From the NCBI GenBank assembly GCA_020630575.1, contig JAHDBD010000001.1, positions 62,001 to 126,000 on the forward strand: 64,000 bases of DNA, written 5' to 3'. Below, one piece after another: positions 28,201 to 36,638 of the stretch. Each line of letters starts with the position of its first letter. Within the stretch, counting starts at the first letter, position 1. Both the position numbers and the translations under genes were made by a program. A model generated the notes under the pieces. That model saw nothing but the letters and a program-made list of their open reading frames with translations. It searched no databases and was not told where the DNA came from. This DNA comes from Bernardetia sp. GTDB taxonomy: Bacteria > Bacteroidota > Bacteroidia > Cytophagales > Bernardetiaceae.

Positions 28201-28895
28201 ATAGTGAACTAGACAAAATGGAAAATGCTATTTTTCTTTTTGAAAAGGTCAAAGAACTACGACCTGATGAACCTCATTCGACAAGAGATTTGGCATTGGT
28301 ACATCAAAAAAATGGTAATTATCAAAAAGCATTGGATTTATTCTATGAAATTTTGGTAATGGATTTTGATTCTTTTTATGATTTTAAATCTATTGTTCTT
28401 ACAGAGTTTAATAGCTTGATTGCCTTACATAGAAAAGAATTAGACTTGTCCAAGATTCATAAAACTATAAAAGATGAATTAGACAAAGAGGAAAAGCAGA
28501 ATTTATTCAAAAATCTGCCTGTTGATATACGAGTCGTTTTGGATTGGAATACACTAGAAACGGATATTGATTTGTGGGTAATCGAACCAAGTGGAGAAAG
28601 ATGTTATTATGGAAATGATTTGACTCAAAATGGAGGCATACTTTTCGAAGACTTGACAGATGGATATGGAGCAGAAGAATATCTTTTGAAAAAAGCGATA
28701 GAAGGAGAATATATAATTAAAGTAGATTTTTATGATGACAGAGTTCAGAAAATAGCAGGTGCGACTACATTAAAAGTAACCGTTTATTTTAATTATGGCT
28801 CTAAAAATCAAACTCAAAAAGAAATAGTTTTTCAATTAGAAGCAGGTAAAGAAGGGGAAGAGCTTGAAATTGGTAGATTTGAGTGGAAGAAGTAG
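25260..28895 (+). CDS. secreted mosaic protein: VIT, VWA-like, carboxypeptidase-regulatory, TonB plug, TPR and YfaP (DUF2135) modules
   Basis: 1211 aa with a signal peptide (residues 1-25, ending SVFSQQ). A VIT domain covers about 30-160 (GELNFPLADNQRVFRFAMDL; YKARVYPIPAKGRKII). A VWA-like domain starts near 275 (LWDVSTSSKE, a DxSxS metal site). A long linker holds acidic residues (about 640-660). A carboxypeptidase regulatory-like domain lies at 690-763 (VTGTIVDEYNESLPGATI). A TonB-dependent-receptor plug-like domain lies at 780-873 (VIIRGNSSIT, ..VEPLYIINGV, KGTNGVVLIITK), with no beta-barrel after it. TPR-like helices follow at about 935-1045. The YfaP/DUF2135 domain ends the protein (VVLDWNTLETDIDLWVIEPS). 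It is probably periplasmic or surface. The domain calls are from motifs. Function is unknown. Confidence 0.85.
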   Translation: MMKYYLRNIIFFACLYFCALTSVFSQQSNDLGDLSILKIKNDSAFIYLENVSIQVEIIGNRATTVTKLTFYNPNDRILEGELNFPLADNQRVFRFAMDLNGKLREGVVVEKELGRRAFEGVVRQEIDPALLEMTVGNNYKARVYPIPAKGRKIILIGYEEELQDSKAPLYQMNLKYGKVKGFDLKVEVINQKEKPTIRQNELSNFSFKEWKNAFIVEAKEKDFKATGVFSFEIPTQINEQVFREKNSDSNAKNDYFYINLIPNVIQKEKALPSSIAVLWDVSTSSKERNTEKEIALLKKYLETISSKKSDNYLKVKLILFNNRVVSQNDFLINQSNFEIEITKIVNQVENVVYDGGTDLKAIDFPKLDQEEILLFSDGISNLSYSKNSFPLKKDNLQTIYTIVSSGTNDAPFLNSLAQKTGGNYINLTYETEKEALEALLSQNYQFLGAKYKNKTIQEVYPITPQTLQKGKTFSLAGQINSNKDAEIEIHFGIGKQVLETKKITIPKNYNSESIRRIWANKKIDELALDATQNKTKIIEVAKNYSLITPYTSLIILDRIDDYVRYEISPPAELKEQYDKLVAQKIEKIASTESQLIRYAIIDYEYKIEQWIENEKDTVAEKRRTTNRTVTGATIRTIIEDEEDENEEQEEDDDQDYGRGRPYYSSEDIDNQIAETSNNGGYSFATRNDERLITVTGTIVDEYNESLPGATIQLKGTETGVTTDMDGKYSILCNEHDILVFRFVGFDVREAHVDNHTTIDVIMTERRTLDEVVVSYVPEVKKESLSYDDYIISAIQGKAVGLQTTSSQVIIRGNSSITMNVEPLYIINGVISEKKEYAKINADEILSIHILKDEHAKAHYGDKGTNGVVLIITKEASQNGYILPDSIQKELEIQKKQPKLVVKKWSSKERYMDSIKNTPKENRFQTYLSLKKNYSSTPSFFLSVGTFFIQNGEQELGLQILSNIVELELENYELLKMLGYKYSELDKMENAIFLFEKVKELRPDEPHSTRDLALVHQKNGNYQKALDLFYEILVMDFDSFYDFKSIVLTEFNSLIALHRKELDLSKIHKTIKDELDKEEKQNLFKNLPVDIRVVLDWNTLETDIDLWVIEPSGERCYYGNDLTQNGGILFEDLTDGYGAEEYLLKKAIEGEYIIKVDFYDDRVQKIAGATTLKVTVYFNYGSKNQTQKEIVFQLEAGKEGEELEIGRFEWKK

Positions 28896-28945
28896 TTTCT
28901 AATTTTTAAAAACTTTTAGGGTTTAAATTAAGGAGTAGTTTTTAG

Positions 28946-28953
28946 TACCTTTG
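28946..28953 (+). promoter_or_regulatory. -7 promoter box (TACCTTTG) before the PolX gene
   Basis: TACCTTTG matches TAnnTTTG. It lies about 93 bases before the ATG at 29047. No clean -33 box is seen. Confidence 0.4.
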
Positions 28954-29046
28954 TAGATTAAAACTAATTCTGATAAAATCTAATTGTCAAGACACTTTCA
29001 AGTGTCAGACAATTCAAATTTTCGCTCTTTTATTCCTTTTCAAAAC

Positions 29047-30747
29047 ATGACTAACAAACAACTCGCTCAAGCCTTCAAACTTACAGGTTCTTTACTAGAA
29101 CTTCACGATGAAAATTCTTTTAAAGTTCGTTCTTATACAGGAACGGCTACTCGTTTGGAAAATCTAAATGAAGTCGCTGCCGAATTATCTCAAAAAGAAC
29201 TTATTGCTTTAGGTTTTAGTCAGAATATGAGTGAAAAAATACTTTCTCTTTTAGAAAATGGAAGTTTTAAAGAGTTAGACGAACTGACAGCACAAACACC
29301 AGCAGGAGTTTTCGAAATGCTCAATATAAAAGGAATGGGAGCAAAAAAAGTTCGTGTTATTTGGACAGAATTAGAAATCGAAACAGTAAAAGATTTATAT
29401 GAGGCTACTCAAGATGGTTCGTTAGAAAAAACAAAAGGGTTTGGAAAAAAGACAGCCGAAAATATTGCTAATCAGATAGAATTTTTAGAAAAACAAGAAG
29501 GAAAACAGCGCATCAATATTGCTTTTCAATATTCAGATTATATTCTTCAAAACTTAGAAAATCAAGATTTTATTGAAAAAATAAGTGCAGCAGGGCAAGT
29601 GGCAAGACACGAACCTGTTATTGATACAATTTCTTTTGTAAGTACTTTAAAAGAAGTAAATACAAGCAAAGAGTTATTTCAATTTTTGAATAACTTAGAT
29701 GGAATTAGTCAAGATAAAAAACAGAGTTCGCCATTTCTTTGGAAAGGAGCTTTTGATGAAATTGATTTGAAACTAGAAATTCATATTACAGAAAAAGAAC
29801 AGTTTCATGGAAAACTATTGAGAGAATCGTCTTCACTTTCGCATCTATATTATTCTTCAAATAACCCGAATCATTTGGAAAGTTCTTTACTTTCGGCTTC
29901 GTATCAAAAGGCAAATTCAGAAGAAGAAGTTTATCAAAAAATAGGTTCAAAATCTATTCCTTATCCTTTGCGTAATGGTTTACATGAATGGAAATGGATA
30001 AAAGAAAATACACAAAATGACATTTTAGAATTAGAAGACTTGAAGGGAACAATTCATAATCACTCAACATACAGCGACGGACAAAACAGCATTGAACAAA
30101 TGGCTCTCGCTGCCAAAGAATTAGGACATTCGTATTTAGTCATTTCTGACCATTCTCAATCTGCTTTTTATGCAAATGGTCTGAACAAAGAAAGAGTAGA
30201 ACAACAATGGAAAGAAATAGAAGAGTTAAATAAAAAACTAGCTCCTTTCCGTATCTTCAAAGGAATAGAATCTGATATTTTGAATGATGGAAGTTTGGAT
30301 TATGACGAAAATACACTCAAAGGTTTTGAAGTTGTGATTGCTTCTGTGCATTCAGTTTTGGGAATGAGCGAAGAAAAAGCAACTGAAAGATTATTAAAAG
30401 CTATTCAAAATCCTTATACAAAAATACTAGGACATCCAACAGGAAGGCTACTTTTGAGAAGAGAAGGCTATCCAATAGACCACGAAAAAATCATTGATGC
30501 TTGTGCAGAATATAATGTAGCCATAGAAATAAATGCAAATCCTCATCGCTTAGATTTAGACTGGAAATGGATTGATTATGCGATGCAAAAAAATGTGTGG
30601 CTCTGTATTAGTCCTGATGCACATTCGACGGAAGGCTTAAAAGACACACAATGGGGCGTAAGAGTAGCACAAAAGGGAGGACTTTTGAAGAAAAAAACAT
30701 TGAATACTCTTTCTGCTGAGGAATTTGAGAGCTGGACGAAAAGTTAA
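29047..30747 (+). CDS. PolX-family protein with degenerate polymerase site and intact PHP phosphoesterase domain
   Basis: The best start is ATG at 29047 (MTNKQLAQAFKLTGSLLELH), giving 566 aa; an upstream TTG would add 21 unlikely residues. Residues 1-70 are the 8-kDa domain, then two helix-hairpin-helix motifs (MLNIKGMGAKKVRVIW; KGFGKKTAENI). The palm (about 180-300) keeps the fold but not the motif: the usual GS.RR and DxD read AGQVAR and VIDTISFV. The PHP domain (about 335-560) is complete: TIHNHSTYSDG, LVISDHS, GIESDIL, VIASVHS, GHPTGRLL, EINANPHR, ISPDAHS. It is therefore likely a metal-dependent nuclease or phosphoesterase working in DNA repair, with weak or no polymerase activity. Confidence 0.88.
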   Translation: MTNKQLAQAFKLTGSLLELHDENSFKVRSYTGTATRLENLNEVAAELSQKELIALGFSQNMSEKILSLLENGSFKELDELTAQTPAGVFEMLNIKGMGAKKVRVIWTELEIETVKDLYEATQDGSLEKTKGFGKKTAENIANQIEFLEKQEGKQRINIAFQYSDYILQNLENQDFIEKISAAGQVARHEPVIDTISFVSTLKEVNTSKELFQFLNNLDGISQDKKQSSPFLWKGAFDEIDLKLEIHITEKEQFHGKLLRESSSLSHLYYSSNNPNHLESSLLSASYQKANSEEEVYQKIGSKSIPYPLRNGLHEWKWIKENTQNDILELEDLKGTIHNHSTYSDGQNSIEQMALAAKELGHSYLVISDHSQSAFYANGLNKERVEQQWKEIEELNKKLAPFRIFKGIESDILNDGSLDYDENTLKGFEVVIASVHSVLGMSEEKATERLLKAIQNPYTKILGHPTGRLLLRREGYPIDHEKIIDACAEYNVAIEINANPHRLDLDWKWIDYAMQKNVWLCISPDAHSTEGLKDTQWGVRVAQKGGLLKKKTLNTLSAEEFESWTKS

Positions 30748-30832
30748 TATTAATTCAAGTTAAAGAATTAAAATGACTAAATTTGTAATACAATTTATAA
30801 AATAATATTCGTTTATAAAGATAAAATACTTC

Positions 30833-30856
30833 GTAGGTCAAAGGCTTACCTTTGAC
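30833..30856 (+). repeat. 24-bp palindromic intergenic repeat, copy 1
   Basis: GTAGGTCAAAGG, CTTA and CCTTTGAC form a GTCAAAGG / CCTTTGAC hairpin. A second copy at 60472-60495 keeps the frame of the motif but with GTTAAAG / CTTTAAC, so both arms changed together. Confidence 0.6.
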
Positions 30857-30887
30857 AAAAGATATAAAAACACGTCAGAATTAACCT

Positions 30888-33800
30888 ATGAAAAACCTAA
30901 TTTTTTGGAGAAAATGGTCTTTAGCAGAGCGTATATTGTGTACGCTTTCTATTTTTGCGCTTTTTGTTGGCTTGGGAGCTTATTTGTATGCCTTTATTTT
31001 GGGAGAAAAAGCTGTCTTCGAATGGACTTCCAATGGCGAACTTACTACTGTTCCTCTTCAAATTGATAGCTTTCAGCATATCTTTTTTCCATTTATTGCA
31101 GAAGTAGATGGTTATTTGCTTAACAAGACTTTTTCAACTTCCTTCTTGCAACTAAACTATTCGGCTGCTAATCTTTTTGCTTTTAGTGTTGCCTTTGCAT
31201 GGGTTTTAATTTTGACTGCTTCGACCTATTTGCGTGTGCATTGGTACGGAATTGTGCTTTTTGTTTTTGCCATTTTCCTGAGTTATTGTTCTATTGATGG
31301 ATTAGCTGGTATTCAAGGACTTATGGATTTTAGAAATGAAAAGACTTGGTTTATTGTCGTTCTTTTGAGCTTTGGAGTGGTTACTTTCTTGTTTCAATTT
31401 TTTGCGAAAGGTTCTTTGCTTGTTCGCTTTTTAGTTATTTCTGCTTTGGCTATCGGAATGGGTTTTTTAGTAGATTCTCAACTCAACACACTCAGTAATC
31501 CAGTGTTTTTTCTAGCAAACTATGGTATTGTAGTTCCTATTATTTTGACATTTTTGTTTATTATTTTTAATGGACACGAAATTCCTAGAGCTTTATATTG
31601 GCTAGTTTCTCGTGGTGCAGATGGCTCAAATAGTACCTTGACCCATTTTGCTATCGTCAGTGGAATATTTTTTCTACACATGGTTTATTCTTATCTTTTC
31701 AGTATTCATGGTATTACTTGGGAAATTATTTATATTCCTCCTTTTGTGATTTTTGTCATTATGACTGTGTTAGGCATTTGGGGATCTGTAGGAAGAGAAG
31801 CACATTATAAAAAGTTTTTTGATGCTCGTCCTGTAGGCTTGCTTTTGTATATCGGCTGGGCTTTGATTGCTTGTTCGACAATTATGTATGCCATTTCTAC
31901 TAATAATGACCCTTTAATTGATATTTTTTCAGATATAATTATTTATTCAAATATCGGTTTTGCGCTCGCTTTCTTCATTTATATATTTATTAATTTTAGT
32001 GAGCTTTTAGAAAAAAGTCTTCAAGCCTATCCTCTTTTATGGCAACCTCGTAAAGTAGATTGGAGTTATACAGCTTTGGTGGCTGGAATTGTAATAACAA
32101 TTCTGTTTTATCGTCATAATTTTATTCATTACAATCAAGCACAAGCAGGTTATTTGAATGGAATTGGAGATGTTTTCTTGTCAGAAGCAGATGCTTTAAA
32201 TAAAAAGGGAGTAGATGAAAATGCAATAGGAAATGGAATTACAAGCAATCTGACATTACAAGAAATTGAAGAGAGAGATAAAAAAGTAGAAGATACCTAT
32301 CAACTGGCGAAAATAAATTATAAATCTGCTCTTCAGAAAATTTATACAAATCATAAAGGATATTGGGGAATGGCAGGAATTGCATTGCGTCAATATCACT
32401 GGCAAGAAGCCTTTTCTTTTTTAAGAATTGCATCCGAACGTACAGCATCACCTTATACATATACAGCAGTTTCGGATTTAATGCTCAGAACAAATAATGC
32501 AGACCAATCTTACTACACACTTCTGAATGGTTCGGCTGAGTTTCCAGAAAATCCACAATTAAAAAATAATTTGATTTTTAGCTCTATTGAACGTTTTGGT
32601 TTACAAAATAATGATTCTTTGGCTAGAGAATTAGAGAAAGTCAAAAAATACGCTGATTCTGAGCAAGCAAAAGCTACTTTGGAAACAAACTGGTGGACAT
32701 TAAATGCACTAACAGATAATTATACTGCCTTAGATTCTTTAGAATTACGTATCAAAACGCAAGACAATACAGGCGCACTTTCAAACAAAATTTTATATCA
32801 AAAACGCTTCTTTGATTTAGATAAAAAAGAAACTAATTTAAACTCAAATACAGATATTAATTTTAATGAAAAGCTAGTTCAAGATTCAGTTTGGACGACG
32901 GAAGATTTACTCTATGTTTATCACTATGGACTGCTCAATCAGCGAGTAGCAGACGAGCAAGCCAATCAAAAAGTAGATAGCACAATTGTAGAACTTATCA
33001 AAAATAGAGAGCAAGTTTTGGCAAATCAAGAGCATGTTCCTTTTATGCTTTTGGTAAAGGCTGTCAATCAATATAAATTAGGTGATGTTTATAATGCTTT
33101 TATTACACTAAAATATTTAGATACAGCTTATGGAAATTCGTCTTCACAGTACAAACATTTATTAGGACTTTGGTTTTTAGAACATAAACAATACGATGAA
33201 GCAAGTTTGTATTTTAATAAAGCCTATTTGATGAATAGAGGATTGAATAACTTGTATGAAGCCATTGCACTTTCTGAAAAAGTACGTTATCAAGAAGACA
33301 AAGCAGAAGCTCTTCAAATGTGGAGAGGTTGGGATACGACAGCAACACATCCTTTTCAAGCAACAGCAAACGAAATGTATTTGACTCTACAAGCTGACGC
33401 TAACCAAAAAATAAATTTTGATTCTTTAGATGAAGATGCAAAAAGACGTTATTTCCATTACCAAATTCCATATTTGATAGGAGAAGAAGGTACAAAAGAA
33501 TTTGCTGAAAAGCTCCAAACCATGACAAATCAAAACTTGAAACTAGAAGTAGTTTTGGATAAAATAGAATTTGATTTAAAACGAGGAGATTTGCAAAGTG
33601 CATTAGTTTGGCGAAATTCAGCTACACAACTTAGCGCAGAAGAATTAGAATTCAGAACGCTTGAACGTTTCCAACTTATCGATTTAGAATTACTTTGGAA
33701 GGATAATAAATTGCTTTCTTCTGTTTCTATTTTGGATAATCTAAAACCTACTCGTGCGTATCAAAAAGCTAAAAAACAATTCTATACAGCTCTTTTTGCT

Positions 33801-34163
33801 GAGCAATTAGGAGATACTGCTCGTTCTAGAAAGGCAATGGAAAAAGCTATTGCAGGGCTTCCTTTTGATTTTGAAGTTTTGGAAGAAGCAATTGTATATT
33901 ATAAACGAAATAACCTGAAAGACAAAGCCTATAAAGTTGCTTTTCAAGTTGTAGAAACCTTTCCTTATTCGGCTAAAGCAAATGAAATTTATGCCTTGGA
34001 GGCATTAGATGCAGGATTAGATAATTATGCCGAACGCTCAAAAGAATTTTTGAGATTAAATATGCCAAAATACTATGAAGAGTTTTCTCCAAAATATGAT
34101 ACACTCAAGAAGCAAAAAGAACGAGAGGTAGAAGAATGGATGAATGGAGGAAATATTAATTAA
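30888..34163 (+). CDS. large integral membrane protein with C-terminal TPR-like region (1091 aa)
   Basis: Residues 1 to about 420 contain roughly ten hydrophobic segments (for example LCTLSIFALFVGLGAYLYAF, VAFAWVLILTASTYL, WYGIVLFVFAIFLSYC, YGIVVPIILTFLFIIF, FVIFVIMTVLGIWGS). Residues from about 440 onward form a long helical, soluble, TPR-like region (YWGMAGIALRQYHWQEAFSF, YLTLQADANQ, YYKRNNLKDKAYKVAFQV). The layout suggests a multi-pass inner-membrane protein holding a large helical scaffold. No known enzyme motif was recognised. It runs up to the RAYT element: the first REP-like hairpin begins 10 bp after its stop. Confidence 0.75.
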   Translation: MKNLIFWRKWSLAERILCTLSIFALFVGLGAYLYAFILGEKAVFEWTSNGELTTVPLQIDSFQHIFFPFIAEVDGYLLNKTFSTSFLQLNYSAANLFAFSVAFAWVLILTASTYLRVHWYGIVLFVFAIFLSYCSIDGLAGIQGLMDFRNEKTWFIVVLLSFGVVTFLFQFFAKGSLLVRFLVISALAIGMGFLVDSQLNTLSNPVFFLANYGIVVPIILTFLFIIFNGHEIPRALYWLVSRGADGSNSTLTHFAIVSGIFFLHMVYSYLFSIHGITWEIIYIPPFVIFVIMTVLGIWGSVGREAHYKKFFDARPVGLLLYIGWALIACSTIMYAISTNNDPLIDIFSDIIIYSNIGFALAFFIYIFINFSELLEKSLQAYPLLWQPRKVDWSYTALVAGIVITILFYRHNFIHYNQAQAGYLNGIGDVFLSEADALNKKGVDENAIGNGITSNLTLQEIEERDKKVEDTYQLAKINYKSALQKIYTNHKGYWGMAGIALRQYHWQEAFSFLRIASERTASPYTYTAVSDLMLRTNNADQSYYTLLNGSAEFPENPQLKNNLIFSSIERFGLQNNDSLARELEKVKKYADSEQAKATLETNWWTLNALTDNYTALDSLELRIKTQDNTGALSNKILYQKRFFDLDKKETNLNSNTDINFNEKLVQDSVWTTEDLLYVYHYGLLNQRVADEQANQKVDSTIVELIKNREQVLANQEHVPFMLLVKAVNQYKLGDVYNAFITLKYLDTAYGNSSSQYKHLLGLWFLEHKQYDEASLYFNKAYLMNRGLNNLYEAIALSEKVRYQEDKAEALQMWRGWDTTATHPFQATANEMYLTLQADANQKINFDSLDEDAKRRYFHYQIPYLIGEEGTKEFAEKLQTMTNQNLKLEVVLDKIEFDLKRGDLQSALVWRNSATQLSAEELEFRTLERFQLIDLELLWKDNKLLSSVSILDNLKPTRAYQKAKKQFYTALFAEQLGDTARSRKAMEKAIAGLPFDFEVLEEAIVYYKRNNLKDKAYKVAFQVVETFPYSAKANEIYALEALDAGLDNYAERSKEFLRLNMPKYYEEFSPKYDTLKKQKEREVEEWMNGGNIN

Positions 34164-34172
34164 AGATATTTT

Positions 34173-34250
34173 CCCTAAACTACGACTTTAGTCCTCGTTT
34201 ACGATTGCATTTCCCTAACCGTCGTTTAGGCTTTTAGCCGTAAACGAGGA
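34173..34250 (+). repeat. REP-like hairpin pair, left of RAYT
   Basis: Two imperfect palindromes, units A (34173-34207) and B (34213-34250). Unit B folds CGTTTAGGC against GCC-TAAACG. Unit A has the related arms TAAAC.ACG and CGTTTA. Mirror-ordered copies flank the other side of the transposase. Confidence 0.8.
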
Positions 34251-34275
34251 TTTATTCTACCTAAAATAAAAAACT

Positions 34276-34893
34276 ATGGCATATAAAATTCCTTTAGAGT
34301 CTGGCGAAATGTACCACATCTATAATCGTGGTATTGATGGTTGTAATTTGTTTTATGAGCAAAGAAACTATGCCTTTTTCTTGGAAAGATATGCTAAATA
34401 TGCTTCTCCTGTGATGGATACATTAGCGTATTGTTTGTTGGGAAATCATTTTCATATTTTAGTACGCATCAAATCAGAAGAGCAGCGTACACAGCTTAGA
34501 GGAAGACCCTCTCTGAAGGGAAAATATATTACATTAAGTCCTAGTAGGCAGTTGGCACATTGTTTTAATAGCTACGCCCAAGCGATTAATAAAGCCTACA
34601 AGCGAACAAGCTCACTTTTTGAAGAAGATTTTGAACGCAAAAAATTAACTTCCGACGCTTACTTGACTACGCTGATAGATTATATCCATAAAAATCCAGT
34701 CAAACAAGGCTTTACAGATGATTTTACAGATTATCCTCATTCATCTTATCAAAGTCATTTGTCAGAAAAAAAGACAAAATTAGATAGAGAATACGTTTTG
34801 GAATGGTTTGGAGGTAGAAATGAACTACAAAAATTTCATAATCAAGAACAAGATTATGATAAAGTCAAAGACTTAATTATTGAATTTGATTAA
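34276..34893 (+). CDS. REP-associated tyrosine transposase (RAYT, Y1/IS200-like)
   Basis: A 205-aa protein that begins with YHIYNRGIDG, the RAYT N-terminal signature. The HUH-type pair is GNHFHILVR (about residue 58). The tyrosine-containing helix follows near LIDYIHKNPVKQGF and YPHSSYQS. The frame is intact and complete. RAYTs are single-copy domesticated relatives of IS200/IS605 transposases that bind and cleave REP hairpins. The hairpin copies start 5 bp after its stop and 26 bp before its start, supporting this assignment. Confidence 0.92.
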   Translation: MAYKIPLESGEMYHIYNRGIDGCNLFYEQRNYAFFLERYAKYASPVMDTLAYCLLGNHFHILVRIKSEEQRTQLRGRPSLKGKYITLSPSRQLAHCFNSYAQAINKAYKRTSSLFEEDFERKKLTSDAYLTTLIDYIHKNPVKQGFTDDFTDYPHSSYQSHLSEKKTKLDREYVLEWFGGRNELQKFHNQEQDYDKVKDLIIEFD

Positions 34894-34897
34894 ATTT

Positions 34898-34975
34898 AAC
34901 CGTCGTTTAGGCTTCTAGCCGTAAACAAGGATTTTTTATTCCCTAAACGACGGCTTTAGTCCTCGTTTACGGTTG
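34898..34975 (+). repeat. REP-like hairpin pair, right of RAYT
   Basis: Units B (34898-34931) and A (34941-34975), in the mirror order of the left pair. The right A unit is the least eroded: CCTAAACGACGG, then CTTTAGTCC, then TCGTTTACGG. Confidence 0.8.
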
Positions 34976-34995
34976 TTGTATTAAAACAAAACCCT

Positions 34996-36312
34996 ATGAA
35001 ATATTTATACCTGTGCATACTCTCATTTTTTATTCTATCAAATCTCTCATCGTGTTCGCCTGCACAAGAAGCATCTGCAAATACAGAGAATAGTGATAAA
35101 ATAAAGGATTCATTAAAGGTAATTGCCAACTTTGAACATATAAAAGACTTTACAGAAAAGCCAGATACAAATAAAATTACGTTTGCTTTTACTGGAGACT
35201 TAATGTGTCATGGCTCACAATACAAAGCTGTTTTTCAAGGAAATGATACTTATGATTTTATTCCTGTTTTTGAAGGTGTAAAACCATTTTTATCGGCTGC
35301 TGATGTAATGGTCGGAAACTTAGAAACTGTTTTGGCAGGAGAAGGAAAGAATTATAAATCTTATCCTCAATTCAATACGCCAAACGCTTATGCTGATGCG
35401 CTCAAAGATGCAGGTTTTGACATTATCGTAACGGTAAATAACCATACTTACGACCAAGGAAAAGATGGTGTTTTGCGTACTTTAGACGAACTAGACAAAC
35501 GAAATTTTACAGGAGTTTTGGGTTCGTATCGCACACAGGAAGCACAAGATGAAATAAAGGTCTTTGAAAAAAATGATATTAAATACAGTATTTTAGCTTA
35601 TACACAATTTTCGAATATCACGCTTCGTGAATCTGAAAGTCATCTTTTTCAGCTTATTGATACTGTAAAAGTAGGACAAGATATTCAGAAAGCAAGAAAG
35701 CAAGGAGCTGAAATTGTTTTGATTCATTACCATTGGGGAGCCGAATATTTGCCAGAGCCAAATTCATATCAAAAGATGATTACTGAAAAAACGATTGAAC
35801 TTGGTGCAGATGTCATCATTGGAGGACATCCACATGTTTTACAGCCGTTGAAAAAGTATAAAGCTCAAGGCAATGCGACTTTAGATAGTGGAATTGTAGC
35901 CTATTCGATGGGAAACTTCTATTCTGGACAAAGAAAGCGTTTTCGTCATAATGGCGCAATTGTTTGGTTAGAAATGGAAAAAGTAACTGAAAAAAATGAA
36001 AAGAAAGACCCAAAAAATAATAATCAAAAAACATCAAAAATTGTCTTGAAAAACATTGCTCATTTGCCTACTTGGGTCTATTTTGGAAGAGTTCGTGATG
36101 CTTCAAAGAATGAATATCGTATTTATCCAGCTCAAAATGATTCTGTTCCTTTTTCGCCTTTTTTGTCTTTAGATACTCTTGATTTTATTTCAAAAAGTGG
36201 TAGAGCTTATCTCAATCAAAGTAGAAAAGATAGTGATAATGCACTGCGAATGTATAATGTAGATAGTAAGCATTTATTTTTAGATAAAAATGGAAAAGCG
36301 ATTTTGAAATAG
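34996..36312 (+). CDS. CapA-family lipoprotein (PGA_cap metallophosphatase fold)
   Basis: 438 aa with an SPII signal (lipobox LSSC, residue 20). The CapA core begins FAFTGDLMCHGSQ (about residue 67), then ADVMVGNLETVLAG, FDIIVTVNNHTYDQG, EIVLIHYHWGAEY, DVIIGGHPHVLQP and GIVAYSMGNFYSG. These Asp/His/Asn positions match the metallophosphatase-like PGA_cap domain. Family members act in poly-gamma-glutamate or other envelope polymer handling; here a lipoprotein form at the envelope is expected. It starts 20 bp after the RAYT element, so the element may lie in its promoter region. Confidence 0.9.
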   Translation: MKYLYLCILSFFILSNLSSCSPAQEASANTENSDKIKDSLKVIANFEHIKDFTEKPDTNKITFAFTGDLMCHGSQYKAVFQGNDTYDFIPVFEGVKPFLSAADVMVGNLETVLAGEGKNYKSYPQFNTPNAYADALKDAGFDIIVTVNNHTYDQGKDGVLRTLDELDKRNFTGVLGSYRTQEAQDEIKVFEKNDIKYSILAYTQFSNITLRESESHLFQLIDTVKVGQDIQKARKQGAEIVLIHYHWGAEYLPEPNSYQKMITEKTIELGADVIIGGHPHVLQPLKKYKAQGNATLDSGIVAYSMGNFYSGQRKRFRHNGAIVWLEMEKVTEKNEKKDPKNNNQKTSKIVLKNIAHLPTWVYFGRVRDASKNEYRIYPAQNDSVPFSPFLSLDTLDFISKSGRAYLNQSRKDSDNALRMYNVDSKHLFLDKNGKAILK

Positions 36313-36363
36313 GTATATCAAATTGCTTTTTGCCTTTGTAAATAGTTATACATCTGTAAAATA

Positions 36364-36400
36364 ATAGGGCAAATCTACTGACAGTGTAGAATTGCCCTAT
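36364..36400. terminator. strong hairpin after the CapA gene
   Basis: ATAGGGCAA and TCTAC pair with GTAGA and TTGCCCTAT around a TGACAGT loop. It lies 50 bases after the capA-type stop and before the convergent small lipoprotein gene. The T-run is poor, so terminator function is inferred. Confidence 0.5.
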
Positions 36401-36491
36401 ACCTAAAAACTTTTATTTCTATTTCTATAAAATATAGATTTACTATTAATTTTGCTGCTTTTTAGGGTTTAAATAACTTTGAAAATAATAA

Positions 36492-36638
36492 TTATTTATA
36501 CTGATTATTATAATGTGCACGCTTTTGTTTAGCAGCTTTCGGTTTAACATAACACGCCGAACGTTGACAAGAAGTACCTATACCAGCAAAAGCTAAGAAA
36601 GTGAAAGCAATAAAAGCACGAAAAAAAATAGAACGCAT
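36492..36638 (-). CDS. small lipoprotein (48 aa)
   Basis: From Met at 36638 the protein reads MRSIFFRAFIAFTFLAFAGI with lipobox GTSC, followed by QRSACYVKPK and a Lys/His/Tyr-rich tail. It fits the short SPII lipoproteins with a Cys-rich start and basic tail found in Bacteroidota. A longer frame reaching 36704 adds an unlikely hydrophobic stretch. Function is unknown. Confidence 0.5.
   Translation of the reverse strand: MRSIFFRAFIAFTFLAFAGIGTSCQRSACYVKPKAAKQKRAHYNNQYK

Larger units (their letters stand above)
34173..34975 (+). mobile_element. RAYT/REP element (REPtron)
   Basis: A single Y1-type transposase gene is enclosed by four REP-like hairpins in the order A-B-gene-B-A. This is the layout known for REP-associated tyrosine transposases. 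There are no IS-type terminal inverted repeats and no second gene. Confidence 0.8.
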
